From: Microbacterium sp. SA39
GTDB lineage: Bacteria; Actinomycetota; Actinomycetes; Actinomycetales; Microbacteriaceae
Direction: 5' to 3'
DNA: 64,000 nucleotides
Assembly: GCF_000967865.1 (NCBI RefSeq)
Contig: NZ_JXRU01000032.1
Coordinates: forward strand, 124,001-188,000
In this document: piece by piece, positions 35,216 to 44,512 of the stretch
Position numbering within the stretch: position 1 is the stretch's first letter
How the letters are laid out: every line of letters starts with the position of its first letter
The notes under the pieces: generated by a model
What the model was told of the DNA's origin: nothing
The model's database searches: none
Seen by the model: the letters and a program-made list of their open reading frames with translations, nothing else
Program-made: the position numbers and the translations under genes

Positions 35216-35650
35216 TCACTCGTTGACGGCGGACAGCAACGCGAACAGCTCTTCCGGCGTCTGAGCCGCGTTGAGCTTCTCGACGTCGTCCTCGTCCGAG
35301 AACAGGATCGCGATCTGGGACAGGATCTCGAGGTGCTCGTCGCCGCGACCGGCGATGCCGACCACGAACGTGGCCTGCTCCCCGGCCCAGTCGACGCCGC
35401 CGTCGTAGCGGACGACCGACAGAGCCGATCCGAGGATCGCGTCCTTGGTCTCGTTCGTGCCGTGCGGGATCGCGAGGCCGTTGCCCATGTAGGTGGAGAC
35501 CGTCGCTTCGCGCTGATGCATCGCGTCGACGTATGCCGGGGTGACGGCGCCGGCCGACACCAGGATGTCGGTGGCCTCCTGCAGGGCGGCATCCTGGGTG
35601 GTGGTGCCGGAGTGGATGCGGACCTGCCCGAGGGTCAGAACGCTCATCAT
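35216..35650 (-). CDS. mtlF: PTS mannitol-specific EIIA
   Basis: 144 residues. The EIIA-2 domain accepts phosphate from HPr on His63 in [12 protein letters not shown] and passes it to the IIB domain of MtlA. It starts inside the mtlA stop (ATGATG), and a second Met directly follows. Single domain, unlike E. coli where IIA is fused to MtlA. Confidence 0.95.
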   Translation of the reverse strand: MMSVLTLGQVRIHSGTTTQDAALQEATDILVSAGAVTPAYVDAMHQREATVSTYMGNGLAIPHGTNETKDAILGSALSVVRYDGGVDWAGEQATFVVGIAGRGDEHLEILSQIAILFSDEDDVEKLNAAQTPEELFALLSAVNE

Positions 35651-37269
35651 GATTCCTTTCGCTGTTCGCGCACCATCTCGACGACCTCTTCGTACTGCGG
35701 TGCGTTCATGAAGTTGTCGACCGACACATGGACCGAGTTCGGAGATTGTGCCTTCGCGCGATCGGTCAACTGCTGCTGCGTGATCACGAGGTCGGCCGTG
35801 CCGTCGAGGTTTGCGATGGACTGGTTCGTGACGGTGACGCCCTCGACTCCGGCTTTCTTGAACTTATTCCGCAGGACGCTCGCGCCCATAGCGGAGGAGC
35901 CCATCCCGGCGTCGCATGCGAACACGACGTTCTCGATCCGGCGGTCAGTGGCGACGCCCGTCGCGGCGCCGGCGGCGCCCGCTGCCGAGGAGGCCCGCAG
36001 GGCATCCATCGCCGCGGAGGACTTGCCCTTGTTCGCCTCGGTCTGCGCGATCGCGGCTCCGAAGGAGTCACCCTCGGCTGCGAGGTCGCGCTTGCGCGAG
36101 GCCCGCAGGATGACGCCGGTGATGAGGAAGGTCACCACGGCGGCGATGATCACCGAGAGGTAGACGACCAGGAGGTTGCCGACACCGGCGCCCAAAGCCG
36201 CAGCCGTGACGGCGATGATGCTGCCGGGAGCCGCCGGGAAGGCGAGCCCGCCGCCGAGGATCATGTTCGTGGTGACGCCGGCCGCTCCACCCGCGATCAG
36301 CGCGAGGATCGTGGTCGGCTTGCTCAGCGCATACGGGAAGTAGATCTCGTGGATGCCTCCGAAGAACTGGATGATCGCAGCGCCGGGAGCCGACGCCTTC
36401 GCGACGCCCACGCCGAAGAACGAGAACGCGAGCAGCAGACCGAGGCCGGGGCCGGGGTTCGCCTCGATGAGGAACAGGATCGACTTGCCGGTCTCCGCGG
36501 CCTGCTCGATGCCGAGCGGCGTGAACACGCCGTGGTTGATCGCGTTGTTGAGGAACAGGACCTTCGCCGGCTCGACGATGATCGAGACGAGCGGGAGCAG
36601 GCTCAGCGTCACCAGCCAGTCCACCGCCGCACCGAGCACGGCGCTGATGCCGAGCATCACCGGTCCGAACGCGAAGAAGCCGAAGATCGCGAGGATCATG
36701 CCGAGGATGCCGGCGGAGAAGTTGTTGACCAGCATCTCGAAGCCCGGACGGATCTTGCCGTCCCAGAGCCGGTCCATCTGCTTGGTGATCCAGGCGGCGA
36801 GCGGCCCCATGATCATCGCTCCGAGGAACATCGGGATGTTCGTGCCGACGATGACGCCCATCGTCGCGATGGTCGCGACCACGCCGCCGCGCTCGCCGTA
36901 GACCATGCGGCCGGCGGTGTTGGCGATGAGTAGCGGCAGCAGGTAGGTCACCATCGGACCGACCAGGCCGACATAGGCGAGGATGTTCCCGCCATCGCCC
37001 TCGGCGACCGACGTCATGGCGCCCTGCCATCCGATGATGGCGGAGTCGCCACCGCCGCCGACGATCTCGGCGACGCCGGCCCAATGCCAGCCGAACGGGC
37101 TGCGCGCGCCGAAGAAGCCGTCCGGGATGAACAGCATGGTGATGAAGCCCCACGCGATGAACGCCGCGATGTTGGGCATGATCATGCCGGACAGGAACGT
37201 GCCTACGCGCTGCACGCCTGTTCGGAGGCCGCCGCCTGTCTTCGTGGCGGCTGGTGACGTCGTCGTCAT
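35647..37269 (-). CDS. mtlA: PTS mannitol-specific EIICB
   Basis: 540 residues. The IIC channel spans roughly residues 20-375 with typical motifs [22 protein letters not shown] and [11 protein letters not shown] Ser/Ala-rich linker leads to the IIB domain (about 445-540), with phospho-Cys in [12 protein letters not shown]. Imports mannitol as mannitol 1-phosphate. Overlaps ptsI upstream (ATGA) and mtlF downstream. Confidence 0.96.
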   Translation of the reverse strand: MTTTSPAATKTGGGLRTGVQRVGTFLSGMIMPNIAAFIAWGFITMLFIPDGFFGARSPFGWHWAGVAEIVGGGGDSAIIGWQGAMTSVAEGDGGNILAYVGLVGPMVTYLLPLLIANTAGRMVYGERGGVVATIATMGVIVGTNIPMFLGAMIMGPLAAWITKQMDRLWDGKIRPGFEMLVNNFSAGILGMILAIFGFFAFGPVMLGISAVLGAAVDWLVTLSLLPLVSIIVEPAKVLFLNNAINHGVFTPLGIEQAAETGKSILFLIEANPGPGLGLLLAFSFFGVGVAKASAPGAAIIQFFGGIHEIYFPYALSKPTTILALIAGGAAGVTTNMILGGGLAFPAAPGSIIAVTAAALGAGVGNLLVVYLSVIIAAVVTFLITGVILRASRKRDLAAEGDSFGAAIAQTEANKGKSSAAMDALRASSAAGAAGAATGVATDRRIENVVFACDAGMGSSAMGASVLRNKFKKAGVEGVTVTNQSIANLDGTADLVITQQQLTDRAKAQSPNSVHVSVDNFMNAPQYEEVVEMVREQRKES

Positions 37270-38951
37270 GATGTCGTCTCTTTCTGGTGGGAGGGGAGGG
37301 ATGCTGTGGCTTCGACCACGGCCTGGCGTGCGCTGTCGGCATCGTCAGCCGCAAGAGCTGTCTCGGCGAGGCTGCGGGCCTCGTCGAGGGTGTGTTCGGA
37401 GAGGGTGTGCCGGACGTCCGCCAGGGCGGAGGGAGCCATCGACAGACTCGTCGCCCCGAGGCCGACGAGGACGACCGCGAGCAGGGGATCGGCGGCGGCC
37501 TCGCCGCAGATCCCGACCGGCTTGCCGAGGCGTGCGCCCGCGGCTCCGACCTCGCGCACGAGACGGAGCACGGCCGGATGCCACGGGTTCTGGAAGGCGG
37601 CCACAGAGCCGAGCATCCGATCGGCAGCCATCGTGTACTGCGTGAGGTCGTTGGTGCCGATCGACGCGAAGTCGGCGTGCGCGAGCACTCGGTCGGCCAG
37701 CAGAGCGCTCGAGGGAACCTCGACCATGACCCCGGCGGTCTTCAGCCCGTATTCGCGGGCGAGAGTGGTGAAGTAGATCGTCTCCTCGACGGTCGCGATC
37801 ATCGGCGCCATGACCCACAGGTCGGCATCCGTCTCGGCCTCCGCCTCGGCGAGAGCGGTCAGCTGCTCGCGCAGGATGTCCTCGCTCGCCCGCAGTGCGC
37901 GGATGCCGCGGAGACCCAGTGCGGGATTCTCCTCGTGCGCGTCGTTGAGGAACGCGAGCGGCTTGTCGGCCCCGGCGTCGAGCATCCGCACGACCACCTT
38001 CTTGCCGGGGAAAGCTGCCAGGAGCTCGCGGTAGGACTCGCGCTGCTGCGAGACCGTGGGCGCCTGCGACGACGAGAGGAACAGGAACTCGGTGCGGAAG
38101 AGCCCGACGCCCTCGGCCCCCCGTTCGACCGCATCGGCCGCGTCCGCGGGCTTCCCCAGGTTGGCCAGCAGCGCGATCGGCGTGCCGTCGGCGAGGGCGC
38201 CGGGAGTCGTCGGTGCCGCGTCGGCGGACTGGCGAGCGGCCGCGCGCTGCGCCGCCCGATCCGTGTCCTCCGTCGACGGGTCGGTCGTCACGACACCGGC
38301 TGCAGCATCCACGATCACCGTCTCGCCGTTGACGAGCGAGAAGCCGTCCGCGACGCCCACGATCGCGACGATGCCCTTCTCGCGGGCGAGGATCGCCGTG
38401 TGCGAGGTCGGTCCGCCGTCGACCGTGATGAGTCCGAGCACCTGGTCGAGGTTCAACAGTGCCGTGTCGGCCGGTGCGAGGTCGCGTGCCACGAGCACGA
38501 ACGGATGCCCCGGGTCGGGGACTCCGGGCGCGTCCACCCCGCGCAGGCCGGCGAGCACCCGCTGCGCGATGTCGTCGAGGTCGGCGGCGCGCTCGCCGAG
38601 GTAGCCGCCGACAGCTTCCAGCGTCGCGCGGAAGCCGGCGAAGGCGTCGTGCACGGCCCATTCAGCGGTGGCCCCCGCATCGATGCGCTCGTCGACCTCG
38701 TCCTGCAGCGTGGGGTCCTCGGCGATCATCGCTTGAGCCTCGAGCACCTCCTGCGCCGAACCGCCCGCGGTCTCGCCGCGCGCGGTCAGTTCCCGGGCGA
38801 CGACCGCGATGGCCTCGCGCACCCTGGCGCGCTCGGCCTCGGCACCGACGGTGCTCGGAGTGTTCTCGGGCGCCGGCATCGCCTCGGTCATCCGGATGAC
38901 GGTGCCCTGGGCGACTCCGAGGCCGATGCCGACGCCGCGGAGCTCGCTCAT
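37266..38951 (-). CDS. ptsI: PTS enzyme I (PEP-protein phosphotransferase)
   Basis: 561 residues. Autophosphorylates from PEP on the His of GGPTSHTAI and donates to HPr. The PEP-binding region has GLFRTEFLFL and VVRMLDAGADKPL, with the signature GICGEAAAD near the C-terminus. Encoded inside the mannitol operon between HPr and MtlA with start/stop overlaps on both sides, so it is likely co-induced by mannitol. Confidence 0.95.
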   Translation of the reverse strand: MSELRGVGIGLGVAQGTVIRMTEAMPAPENTPSTVGAEAERARVREAIAVVARELTARGETAGGSAQEVLEAQAMIAEDPTLQDEVDERIDAGATAEWAVHDAFAGFRATLEAVGGYLGERAADLDDIAQRVLAGLRGVDAPGVPDPGHPFVLVARDLAPADTALLNLDQVLGLITVDGGPTSHTAILAREKGIVAIVGVADGFSLVNGETVIVDAAAGVVTTDPSTEDTDRAAQRAAARQSADAAPTTPGALADGTPIALLANLGKPADAADAVERGAEGVGLFRTEFLFLSSSQAPTVSQQRESYRELLAAFPGKKVVVRMLDAGADKPLAFLNDAHEENPALGLRGIRALRASEDILREQLTALAEAEAETDADLWVMAPMIATVEETIYFTTLAREYGLKTAGVMVEVPSSALLADRVLAHADFASIGTNDLTQYTMAADRMLGSVAAFQNPWHPAVLRLVREVGAAGARLGKPVGICGEAAADPLLAVVLVGLGATSLSMAPSALADVRHTLSEHTLDEARSLAETALAADDADSARQAVVEATASLPSHQKETTS

Positions 38952-39229
38952 CCGGCGGCGTCCTGGTCGTGGTCGGTCGTGAGCAGTTCGGTGAGGGTGT
39001 CCAGCACGCCTTCGGCGCCGTCGCCCTCGGCGGTGAGCGTCACGTAGTCGCCGTATTCCACCGCGAGCGAGATCACGCCGAGGATGCTCGCGGCGTTCAC
39101 GGGCTTGCCGGAGTCCTTCGCGATCGTGACGGCGAGGCCCGACTCCTTGGCGGCCTGCGCGAAGAGCTTCGCCGGCCGCGCGTGCAGTCCGTGGGAGGAG
39201 CCGATCCGAACGGTGCGTGTGGCGGTCAT
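38948..39229 (-). CDS. ptsH: PTS phosphocarrier HPr
   Basis: 93 residues. Phosphorylation His16 in HGLHARPA; the regulatory Ser region reads VNAASILGVISL (Ser48). Transfers phosphate from EI to MtlF and probably to the PRDs of the divergent regulator. Starts within the IIB-like gene stop (ATGA). No HPr kinase is visible in this window. Confidence 0.95.
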   Translation of the reverse strand: MTATRTVRIGSSHGLHARPAKLFAQAAKESGLAVTIAKDSGKPVNAASILGVISLAVEYGDYVTLTAEGDGAEGVLDTLTELLTTDHDQDAAG

Positions 39230-39543
39230 GGTGTTCCTTTCGGGGTGGTCCTGAGGTCGTCGAGGAAGGAGCGCGCGAAGGCGAGCGTGAGCGCGCCGTC
39301 GCGGTCGGCGAACACGTCGTCCGGCAGCACCGCGACGGGGGAGTGCGCGTGCTGGCGGATCACATCGAGGCGATCGGCGAGATGCGGGCCGACGAGGATC
39401 AGGTCATGGTCGCTTCCGGGGACGGAATGCTCCATCCCTGCGGAGGCATCCCAATCCAGACCGGCATTGGTCGCCGCGCGCCGGAGACGCTGGGCGACGA
39501 ACGTGCTGGACGCACCGGCGCCGCACACCACGAGGATCCTCAT
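39226..39543 (-). CDS. PTS IIB-like protein (lactose/cellobiose type), orphan
   Basis: 105 residues. The N-terminus RILVVCGAGASSTFVAQRLR fits the P-loop-like phospho-Cys site (Cys7) of Lac-family IIB. There is no cognate IIC or IIA here, and MtlA has its own IIB. First gene of the mannitol operon. ATG 39543 follows AGGAAGGTGG; a GTG at 39555 would overlap that site. It may act as a phosphate sensor towards the PRD regulator or serve an unlinked permease. Confidence 0.8.
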   Translation of the reverse strand: MRILVVCGAGASSTFVAQRLRRAATNAGLDWDASAGMEHSVPGSDHDLILVGPHLADRLDVIRQHAHSPVAVLPDDVFADRDGALTLAFARSFLDDLRTTPKGTP

Positions 39544-39607
39544 CGATCGTTCCACCTTCCTGAGAACAGTCTGTGAACGGGAGGGGGTCTCGCGCCAACA
39601 GGTTCCT

Positions 39608-39623
39608 TTCCGCCCCTGCGGAA
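39608..39623. promoter_or_regulatory. Inverted repeat in the mannitol divergent region
   Basis: TTCCGC and GCGGAA around a 4-nt spacer, midway between the operon and its divergent regulator; candidate operator. No clear TAnnnT hexamer is paired with it. Confidence 0.35.
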
Positions 39624-39711
39624 CGGCGGCTTCCGCGCACCGGCGCGCCCGTAGCTGACATCATGGAGAGCACGCGAGGACAGTGCAGTCAGCAGGGAGA
39701 GCGGGAGGATC

Positions 39712-41634
39712 ATGTCGCGACAGCGTCAGGACCTGCTCCTCGCCACCCTGCTCCGGCAGGAGGGATGGGCGACCGCCGCGAGCCTGGCCGACATGCTCGG
39801 CGTCACGCCGCGCAGCATCCGCTCCTATGTCGCCGCGCTCAACGCCCGCACGCCCGGCGCCGGGGTGATCGAATCGGGACCGGCGGGATACCGGGCCGGT
39901 CCCGGCGCCCGCGGCGCGATCCGCCTGCGGCAGACCGGGGAGTCGGCGCCGCGCGACCGCTTGCACGCGCTGGTGCGCACGCTCCTCGATGTACCCGCCG
40001 GCATCGACGTCTTCGACACCGCAGATGACCTGCACGTGAGCGAGGCGACGCTGGAGGCGGACCTCGTGCGCGTCCGGGGTCTGCTCGACGGCACCGACCT
40101 CGCGCTGGAGCGCGAGCGCGAGACGGTGCGGCTGCGGGGCAACGAGACGGCCCAGCGGCGCCTGCTCAGCAGGCTGGCCCACGACGAGATGGACGATGCC
40201 TCCTTCCACCCGGAGACGTTCCGCCGCGCCCTGTCGGGCAGTGCCGTCGCCGCACACGCCGTCGGGCCGTTCAAGACCGCGCTCGTTCGCGAGCTCGGCG
40301 AGCTCGGCTACTACGTGAACGAACTCGCGATCGCGGACGTGCTGCTGCACATCGCGATCGCCGCGGAGAGGGTCGCCGCAGGTCACGCGCTGGATTCATC
40401 GCCGGTCGGTGCCCGGGAGGAGATCCCCCGGGTCGGGGCTGTCATCGCGCGTCTCGCCGAGGAGAACTTCGACGTCGTGCTCGGCGAGGGCGACAGCAGC
40501 CACCTCGCCTCGCTCGTCCTCACACGGATCGTCGCACCGGGGGAGGATGCCACGCGCGATGTCGCGCGCAGCGGAGTGGAACCCGAGGTGGAAGCGGCCG
40601 TTCGGGCCGAGATCGCCCGCGCCGCCGAGGACTACCAGGTCGACCTCGTCGACGAGACCTTCGTCCTGCGGCTCGCCCTGCATGTGCAGAACCTGTTGCG
40701 GCGAGCTGAGGAGAGCGCGCTGACCCGCAACCCGCTCACCCGCTCGCTCAAGACGACCTACCCGATGATCTTCGAGGTCGCGGTCTCGATCGCGAGCGGG
40801 CTGCACGACCGCGTCGGCACGCCGATCCACGACGACGAGATCGCCTACATCGCCATGCACGTCGGCGGCCGCCTGGAACGCAGCAGGAAGGCGGAGTCCA
40901 TCCTGACGGCGACCATCGTCTGCCCCGGCTACTACGAGCTGCATGAGCTGCTGCGCTCGAGCGTCGACCGGTCCCTCGGTTCCGCCATCGAGGTGACCAG
41001 CGTGATCACCAACGTCGACCCGGACTGGGCGTCGTTCGACACCGATCTCGTCCTCAGCACCATCGAGCCGGGGTCGCCCGGCGATCGCTTCGTCCGCATC
41101 CAGCCGTTCCTCACGGATGCCGACGTCGACCGCATCCAGCAGGCCGCAGCGCGGGTCCGCCGCGGCCGCAGGCTCACCCGCCTCCGCGGCGAACTCGCGC
41201 GCTACTTCGACGCAGATGCCTTCGTCTTCCCGCTCCCCGACGAGGGGGAGGAGGCGATCATCCGGCGCCTCGGCGGGCTGCTCGTCGACGCCGGTCTCAT
41301 CGGCGAGGACTACGTCGAGAACACCATCCTCCGAGAGCGGATGTCGTCGACCGCGTTCACGGATGCTCTCGCGGTGCCGCATGCGCTGCAGATGACGGCG
41401 ACACGCACGGCCATCGCGATCGGGGTCGCCGACGGCTCGGCGGCGTGGGGCGGCGGTCGCGTGCAGGTCGTCGCGCTCGCGGCCTTCAGCGAGAGCGACC
41501 GCGCCGCGTTCCAGACCGTGTTCGAGCAGCTCGTCGAGGTGTTCAGCGAGCGCGAGAGCGTGCAGCGCATCGTCCGCCGGGGAACGACCTTCGAGGCTTT
41601 TCTCGACGAGCTCGTCGCCGTCATCGACGGCTGA
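39712..41634 (+). CDS. PRD-containing PTS regulator (MtlR-like)
   Basis: 640 residues. Order: N-terminal helix-turn-helix (LADMLGVTPRSIRSYVAALN), a second HTH/Mga-like segment (about 85-145), PRD1 (LHIAIAAER), PRD2 (AMHVGGRLER), a IIB-like domain with Cys in TIVCPGYYELHEL and an EIIA-2-like domain with His in ALAVPHALQM. HPr and IIB proteins phosphorylate such activators to tune them to sugar supply. GGGAGG site before the ATG. Divergent from the mannitol operon, its probable target. Confidence 0.9.
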   Translation: MSRQRQDLLLATLLRQEGWATAASLADMLGVTPRSIRSYVAALNARTPGAGVIESGPAGYRAGPGARGAIRLRQTGESAPRDRLHALVRTLLDVPAGIDVFDTADDLHVSEATLEADLVRVRGLLDGTDLALERERETVRLRGNETAQRRLLSRLAHDEMDDASFHPETFRRALSGSAVAAHAVGPFKTALVRELGELGYYVNELAIADVLLHIAIAAERVAAGHALDSSPVGAREEIPRVGAVIARLAEENFDVVLGEGDSSHLASLVLTRIVAPGEDATRDVARSGVEPEVEAAVRAEIARAAEDYQVDLVDETFVLRLALHVQNLLRRAEESALTRNPLTRSLKTTYPMIFEVAVSIASGLHDRVGTPIHDDEIAYIAMHVGGRLERSRKAESILTATIVCPGYYELHELLRSSVDRSLGSAIEVTSVITNVDPDWASFDTDLVLSTIEPGSPGDRFVRIQPFLTDADVDRIQQAAARVRRGRRLTRLRGELARYFDADAFVFPLPDEGEEAIIRRLGGLLVDAGLIGEDYVENTILRERMSSTAFTDALAVPHALQMTATRTAIAIGVADGSAAWGGGRVQVVALAAFSESDRAAFQTVFEQLVEVFSERESVQRIVRRGTTFEAFLDELVAVIDG

Positions 41635-41643
41635 TCGAACCGC

Positions 41644-41907
41644 TCACGCTCGAGGGTCGAGCACCTCGGCCAGCTGATCGAGCACCGTATGAGCCGACGC
41701 CGACTCCGCCGTCTCGAGCACGACGGCGTCGCCCGGGCCGATCGCGAGGTCCATCACGGCCAGCACGCTGCTGAGGTCGACCGTCGACCCGTCAGCGGTG
41801 CGGAGAGTGATCGCCCGCTCGTGCGACTGCGCGAGTCGCACGAGCTCGGCGACCGGCCGGGCGTGCACGCCGTTGTGGGCGCTGACGATGACTCGTCTGC
41901 TCGGCAT
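41644..41907 (-). CDS. Second HPr-family protein
   Basis: 87 residues. SAHNGVHARPVAELVRLA places a phosphorylatable His15 with the adjacent Arg17-Pro18, and DLSSVLAVMDL retains Ser46. So both functional sites of HPr appear intact. It starts 2 bp after the phosphosugar mutase stop and is convergent with the MtlR-like gene. It may be a general or regulatory HPr for other PTSs; no partner EI is linked to it here. Confidence 0.85.
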   Translation of the reverse strand: MPSRRVIVSAHNGVHARPVAELVRLAQSHERAITLRTADGSTVDLSSVLAVMDLAIGPGDAVVLETAESASAHTVLDQLAEVLDPRA

Positions 41908-41909
41908 CG

Positions 41910-43625
41910 TCAGGAACGCTCGTCGAGCAGTGCCCGCACGCCGGTCTCGAGCTCCGCCACCGCCGCGATGGCGCCGTCGGCGGATTCTGCACGGGCGTCG
42001 ATGTAGACCTTGAGCTTCGGCTCGGTGCCGCTCGGTCGCACGATCACACGGGAGCCGTCGGTGAGGCGGTACCGCAGCACATCGCCGGACGGCTGCCCCG
42101 GCCCTACGTGCAGCAGATCCTCGACCGAGGCGATCGACCGGCCCGCGATCTGCGTCGGCGGCAGCGTGCGCAAGGCCAGCATGACGTTCCCGATCACGGA
42201 GAGGTCGTCGACGCGCACCGAGACCTGCCCGCTGGCGAAGTGGCCGTAGGTCTCTCCCAGCTCGCGGAGGAGGTCGGCGAGCGTCGCTCCACGTCCGTGG
42301 GCCTCGGCGGCCAGGCCGAGGATGGCGATCGCGGCGGAGATGCCGTCCTTGTCGCGGACCGTCTCCGGGTTGACCAGGTAGCCGAGAGCCTCCTCGAAAC
42401 CGAAGACGATGCCGGGGGCCCGCGAGATCCACTTGAAGCCGGTCAGGGTCTCATGGAAATCGAGACCGTGGTGAGCGGCGACGGCTCCGAGACCGGGGGA
42501 GGAGACCAGCGAGCACGCGAGCGACGCTCCGGGGGTTCCGGCGGCGGCACGCGCCGCGCGGGCGCCGAGCAACAGTCCCACCTCGTTCCCGGTCAGGCGC
42601 CGCCACCCGCCAGGCACGGTGTCGTCGGGGATCGCGAGCGCGAGCCGGTCGGCATCAGGGTCGTTCGCGAGGATGAAGTCCGCGCGGGCGCGGCGGGCCG
42701 TGGCGAACGAGAGATCCATCGCCCCCGGTTCCTCGGGATTCGGGAACGAGACCGTGCGGAACGTGGCGTCGGGTTTCAGCTGCTCGTCGACGACCACCGG
42801 CTGCGGATAGCCCGCCGCCCTCAGGATGCGCGACAGCGTCTCCCAGCCCACGCCGTGCATCGCGGTGTAGACCCAGCGCAGCGCCGACGCCCCTGCCGGT
42901 GCCGGAGCGACCGCAGCGGTCGCCGAGATGTACGCCTCGACGATCTCGTCGCCGGCTGTCTCGTACGCGGTCGAACGGGGGAGGAGCGACGCGTCGGCGT
43001 CATCCGCGACCCGCTGGATGTGCGCGGCGATCTCGGCATCCGCGGGCGCGACGATCTGCGACCCCTGGTCGGACCCGCCGAGGTACACCTTGTAGCCGTT
43101 GTCGTTCGGCGGATTGTGGCTGGCGGTGACCATGACACCGGCATCCGCCCCCAGATGACGCACCGCGAAGGCCAGCACGGGGGTCGGCAGCAGCCGGGGC
43201 AGCAGGATCGCCCGGAGTCCGGCACCGGCGAACAGCTCCGCCGAGTCGGTGGCGAACCGGCGCGAGTTGCGGCGACCGTCGTAGCCGATCACGACGGTGG
43301 GAGTCCCGCCCTGCGACTTCTGCCGGAGGTAGGCTGCGAAACCCGCGGCCGCCTGTGCCACCAGCACGCGGTTCATCCGGTTGCTGCCCGCGCCGAGCTC
43401 TCCGCGCAGACCCGCGGTGCCGAAGGCGAGACGCGCACCGAAGCGGTCGTCCAGATCCGCCACGGCGGTGGTGTCGCCACCTCCGGCGCGCGTGATCAGG
43501 CCGGCGAGCTCGTCGCGCGTCTCGGGGTCCGGATCCTGGCGGAGCCAGGCGCGCGCCGTGGCCAGCAGCTCGTCGCTCACCTGCTGCTCGCTCACCTGCT
43601 GCTCGCTCACCTGCTGCTCGCTCAC
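41910..43625 (-). CDS. Phosphosugar mutase (PGM/PMM, PgcA/PGM2-like)
   Basis: 571 residues. Phosphoserine loop VMVTASHNPPNDNGYKVY, Mg loop ANDPDADRLAL, sugar loop GFEEALGYL and phosphate loop VRPSGTEPKLK are all present. The long form and the overlap with PNP suggest pentose 1-phosphate mutase or broad hexose/pentose activity; M. tuberculosis annotates the equivalent as pmmB. GTG 43625 overlaps the PNP stop. The first 16 codons are three perfect copies of a 15-bp unit (VSEQQ), so alternative GTG starts at 43610, 43595 and 43580 exist. Confidence 0.9.
   Translation of the reverse strand: MSEQQVSEQQVSEQQVSDELLATARAWLRQDPDPETRDELAGLITRAGGGDTTAVADLDDRFGARLAFGTAGLRGELGAGSNRMNRVLVAQAAAGFAAYLRQKSQGGTPTVVIGYDGRRNSRRFATDSAELFAGAGLRAILLPRLLPTPVLAFAVRHLGADAGVMVTASHNPPNDNGYKVYLGGSDQGSQIVAPADAEIAAHIQRVADDADASLLPRSTAYETAGDEIVEAYISATAAVAPAPAGASALRWVYTAMHGVGWETLSRILRAAGYPQPVVVDEQLKPDATFRTVSFPNPEEPGAMDLSFATARRARADFILANDPDADRLALAIPDDTVPGGWRRLTGNEVGLLLGARAARAAAGTPGASLACSLVSSPGLGAVAAHHGLDFHETLTGFKWISRAPGIVFGFEEALGYLVNPETVRDKDGISAAIAILGLAAEAHGRGATLADLLRELGETYGHFASGQVSVRVDDLSVIGNVMLALRTLPPTQIAGRSIASVEDLLHVGPGQPSGDVLRYRLTDGSRVIVRPSGTEPKLKVYIDARAESADGAIAAVAELETGVRALLDERS
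43581..43625. repeat. Three tandem 15-bp repeats over the PNP stop/mutase start
   Basis: On the plus strand the unit is CTGCTGCTCGCTCAC, three identical copies, with a partial fourth at 43570-43580. Each supplies a GTG codon in the mutase frame. Confidence 0.95.
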
Positions 43626-44455
43626 AGTGCCTCGACCACCTTGGCGAGGAGCGCGGAGATCACGGGTTCGGCCTCGCGGCCCGCCTCGATGACCTCGGCG
43701 TGGCTGAGCGGGGTCTGCTGGATGCCGGCGGCGAGGTTCGTGATGAGCGAGAAGCCGAGAATCTCCATGCCGGCTTCGCGCGCGGCGATCGCCTCGAGGG
43801 CGGTGGACATGCCGACGATGTGCCCGCCGATGTGCTTCGCCATCTGCACCTCGGCCGGGGTCTCGTAGTGCGGTCCGCGGAACTGCGTGTAGACGCCCTC
43901 GTCCAGCGACGGGTCGATCGTTCGAGCGATGTCGCGCAGTCGCTTCGCGTAGAGGTCGGTCAGGTCGATGAAGGTCGCACCTTCGAGAGGCGAGTCGGCC
44001 GTGAGGTTGATGTGGTCGCTGATCAGCACGGGCTGCCCGGGCGTCCACGTCTCGCGGATGCCGCCGGCACCATTGGTCAGGACCATGATCTTCGCCCCCG
44101 TGGCGGCGGCGGTACGGACGCTGTGCACGACCCGGCGCACGCCGTGGTCCTCGTAGTAGTGGGTGCGAGCGCCGATCACCAGCACGTTCTTCCCGCCGGG
44201 GGTGCGGATGCTGCGGAGCGTGCCGACATGGCCCTCCAGAGCGGGCTTCGAGAATCCGGTCACCTCGGTGGCGGGGACGGTCGCGACGGTCTCGCCGATG
44301 ATGTCGGCGGCCTTGCCCCAGCCGCTGCCGAGGGTGAGGGCGATGTCGTGCTTCTCGACTCCGGTCAGGCGCGCGATGTCGGCGGCGGCCTGTGCAGCGA
44401 CCTCGAACGGGTTCGCGGTCGGGTCGTCGAGGGGGTTGCTGTGGGTTTCGGGCAT
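43622..44455 (-). CDS. punA: Purine nucleoside phosphorylase
   Basis: 277 residues, trimeric class II type. Releases purine base and ribose 1-phosphate. Motifs: LGSGWG, GRTHYYE-like ARTHYYEDHG, NGAGGI, RGPHYETPAEV and GMSTALEAIAAREAGM. The ATG has TAGAGT at 6 nt. Cotranslated with the mutase that follows. Works with adenosine deaminase and the BMP importer in purine salvage. Confidence 0.95.
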   Translation of the reverse strand: MPETHSNPLDDPTANPFEVAAQAAADIARLTGVEKHDIALTLGSGWGKAADIIGETVATVPATEVTGFSKPALEGHVGTLRSIRTPGGKNVLVIGARTHYYEDHGVRRVVHSVRTAAATGAKIMVLTNGAGGIRETWTPGQPVLISDHINLTADSPLEGATFIDLTDLYAKRLRDIARTIDPSLDEGVYTQFRGPHYETPAEVQMAKHIGGHIVGMSTALEAIAAREAGMEILGFSLITNLAAGIQQTPLSHAEVIEAGREAEPVISALLAKVVEAL

Positions 44456-44461
44456 GGATCC

Positions 44462-44467
44462 ACTCTA
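44462..44467 (-). promoter_or_regulatory. -10 hexamer TAGAGT of the PNP gene
   Basis: Ends 6 nt before the ATG at 44455, in the 57-bp divergent gap with the lpdA-like gene. Confidence 0.6.
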
Positions 44468-44512
44468 GGAAGGTGCAAGCTCGGGGGCCAGGATTGCGGA
44501 AGAATGGATTCC

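Noticed and set aside
34041..41907. Horizontally transferred mannitol island
   Set aside because: Codon use and GC look like the flanks by eye, and there is no integrase, tRNA or direct repeat at the edges.
43581..43625. CRISPR or VNTR array
   Set aside because: Units are 15 bp with no spacers and lie in coding sequence; it is a short in-frame tandem repeat.
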